DNA of 64,000 nt from Daphnia pulex (taxonomy: Eukaryota; Arthropoda; Branchiopoda; Diplostraca; Daphniidae), in assembly GCF_021134715.1 (NCBI RefSeq), contig NC_060023.1:1426001-1490000 (forward strand), in the 5' to 3' direction. Position numbers and translations under genes: made by a program. Under the pieces are notes generated by a model, which searched no databases, was not told the DNA's origin, and saw only the letters and a program-made list of their open reading frames with translations. Shown piece by piece: positions 61,746-64,000 of this stretch. Each line of letters begins with the position of its first letter. Within the stretch, counting starts at the first letter, position 1.

Positions 61746-63851
61746 ACAAAAGAATCTTGGGAAAGCCCCGGAAGCCAGCCAAGCAGGAAAAGAACAAAAA
61801 CAAAAATAAATGCTATCCCTCCAGGAGAAGAACAACATTCAACAGCAGCAGCAGCAACAACAACATAAAAAAAAAACATCGTCTCAAACTTTCTTCTTTC
61901 CTATTTTTCTCTCCTTTCAACGCTATATCGCGTAAACTACAATTTCTTTTGAATTATTCTTATGATATATATTCAACAAGGTTTACATGATCAAATATTC
62001 TCTTTTCTCTTGTTACACATCCATATTTTCTCTTTTTTCTCATCATGTTTTCTTATTTTCACACAAATTATGCCATTCTTCTTGCAGCTATCCCCCCAAC
62101 CTGTCTTATATTATTAAAACCATCTCTCCTCCCATATAACTTCTATTTCGCTTTGGCATTTACACTTTTTTATTATACTTCATTTTTCTTTCTTCCCTTG
62201 TTTATCTCTCGTGGTGTGTTTTCTTCTTCTTCTTTCTTCGGTCGCCTAAATTTCGGAATAATAATCCACTCATTTCTTTTCTCTCTCTCTTGTCTGTGTC
62301 GTCTGCTGTGTGTGTGCGTGTTATACCGGAAAAAACAAACAGCCATTCTAAATTATTATTATTATTCTATTCATTAGCAGCTTTGGGTGAAATTTACTTC
62401 ATATTATATCTTTATTATATACCATGTTGTTTCCTTAATACCATTTTCTCATTCCTAACAGTCGATTGAGAATGTCGAAAAAACGAAAATGCCGAACTAA
62501 AAAGAAGAATTAAACCAAAAACTTATTCAAAAACAGTTCTCCAAATACACCGTTGTCGATTTTGGGAATTGTCTATTATTCAATCAATTAGTAAAATCAT
62601 TATTTTTGTTTTATTTTTTTGTTACAGGTCCATTTGGTAGCAGTCGGTTGGTTTTGGTCTTTATTTTTAACCTGTCTAGTTAGACGTTTTCGACGAGTGG
62701 TGACTGGATATAGATAAAAGTTTGGGGGGATAAATGTATCCTATAGTATACACCCTCCTGCTTTTGATATTGATGTAACGATGACACTCTTTTGGTCGCT
62801 CGGGGAGATATGAAGAGTGGCGCCGCTCTTAGTTCACGCTTGCACGATTCCCGTTCATGTTGTGGGTATCGTTACCAGCAGCAGAACTGGATACGTCATC
62901 CCACTCTCTTCCGAGCCCATCTCTTTTGATGTTCGTTTGATCTACTATAGCAACTCTATTACATTGCCAAAATAAAATAAAACAAAATAAAATAAAAAAA
63001 ACAGGATATCGACCCGCAGACACTGTCGCGCTCTTGTTACTATCGACTGGGGAATTTAATAGATTATATATACATTCGACAAGAGAGACTTGGATGTCAT
63101 GACTATATTTTAGACTTTTCACGGGCAGAAAAGAACACACAACTTTCGCCGTTGTTCAATAAAATATAGTCGACAGGGTATAGAGGATACGAAACTACAA
63201 AGACATCTTTATTATTATACGTGTAATCGGATATTGATCTGACTGAATTGCCATCCATAGTCTATCATCTTTTCTTTTCTTTTGTTTCCATCGTTCGGGA
63301 CTTTCGACTAATAACGTTGAGTTGGGATTCACTTGGGAATTCTCCCGAGTTTGCTCTGACCTGTCACATTTCATAATTCAGTCTCATTTATTTATTCCTA
63401 CATATTTACACGAATCATAAATTTGGGTAACCAACCAGAAAGGCAGAAATGATTTGTCTGAAATAAATTCAATTCCGTTCTTTTTCTGTCAATTTCCAAT
63501 CAAAACTAGTCTGTCAAAATCTCTTATGTGGTGTGGTCCGATTGAATTTAAATTTTCAATTCTTTAAAAATTAAAATTGCAATGATTTAATAAATTTTAA
63601 TTTCTTTCTCACTTTGTGTCTTTTTTTCTTGATTAGAAACTGAATTTAATTTGAACCACTTTGTCGAATTTGGAATTTCCCGGGTTAAGCAAAATATCAC
63701 ACCTAGCAGACGAAAAAATAAACAAAACACAAATGGATTTGGTCGAGGGAAAGTTGTGGATCGGTAATTGAGTTTCCGCCTCATCTCAATCGAATTTTTT
63801 CAGTCATCCGTGATTCGTTTTAAAATCTCGTTATACTTAATTGTCATCTAG
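61746..63851. other. Frequenin 3' UTR and intergenic
   Basis: Directly after the stop codon lies an A-rich, CAG/CAA-rich stretch with AATAAA at 61804-61809, then T/C-rich sequence to about 62300, probably 3' UTR. An AATAA-rich repeat lies at about 62967-63000. No coding exon seen. Confidence 0.5.
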
Positions 63852-63971
63852 GGGGTTTGTCTGCAGCTCTGGATGGCAAGCTACTACACGATCAAGAAAT
63901 CGTTGCTATCGTAACTGTTGATATTAAACCTCTGCCCCCTAACGGGAATCTCGATTACCTATTTATCCCGG
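63852..63971 (+). CDS. probable exon of an unrecognised plus-strand gene, cut by the window end
   Basis: After the acceptor TCATCTAG a frame reads GLSAALDGKLLHDQEIVAI and VTVDIKPLPPNGNLDYLFIP, then a GTAAAT donor at 63972. There are no stops, the codon mix is protein-like, and it contrasts with the AT-rich flank. It enters with two bases of a split codon and leaves in phase 1. I do not recognise the protein. Confidence 0.5.
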
Positions 63972-64000
63972 GTAAATATTTGATATGTTTGATTGATTTT

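Overview
This is eukaryotic nuclear DNA, most like a small crustacean of the Daphnia type. That is inference: introns are short (mostly 60-150 b) with GT-AG ends, arthropod genes such as spindle-E and a 187-residue Frequenin are present, and the small secreted genes are not ones I recognise from insects or vertebrates. Gene models below were built by joining exons by splice sites and reading phase; no transcript data were available.

Layout. 1-3.0 kb: no gene seen. 3.0-32.8 kb: a loose cluster of four or five secreted-protein genes, all on the minus strand and separated by long non-coding stretches. Those at 3046-5066, 11484-12996, 17001-17984, 27859-31135 and 32028-32749 share one architecture: signal peptide, Thr/Val-rich strands, a Cys pair ending in a basic furin-like site, an acidic segment, a phase-2 intron, and a last exon with a second Cys motif. 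The 27859-31135 gene also carries a run of phase-0 exons that repeat an S-Y-L-R-P motif. Several start behind the same TATATAAA box.

34.3-48.1 kb is compact and housekeeping-like: MITD1 (+), a small secreted protein (-), a Myb/SANT-like protein (-), SMG7 (-), CACYBP (+) and the piRNA-pathway helicase spindle-E/TDRD9 (-, 16 exons, 1435 aa). CACYBP and spindle-E are tail to tail; SMG7 and CACYBP are head to head.

48.23-53.16 kb is the most interesting part: a nested pair of related THAP-coding, terminal-inverted-repeat transposons. The inner element (48278-51393) sits inside the terminal repeat of the outer one, with a 7-8 bp target duplication. In place of most of the THAP gene it carries about 2.36 kb of captured host DNA: the 3' end of an URB1-like gene and most of the ATP synthase OSCP gene, tail to tail, introns kept, both now broken. 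The pair lies about 180 b upstream of the spindle-E start codon.

57.8-61.7 kb holds Frequenin/NCS-1 (+, 7 coding exons) with upstream non-coding exons. The window ends in what looks like an exon of another plus-strand gene (63852-63971).
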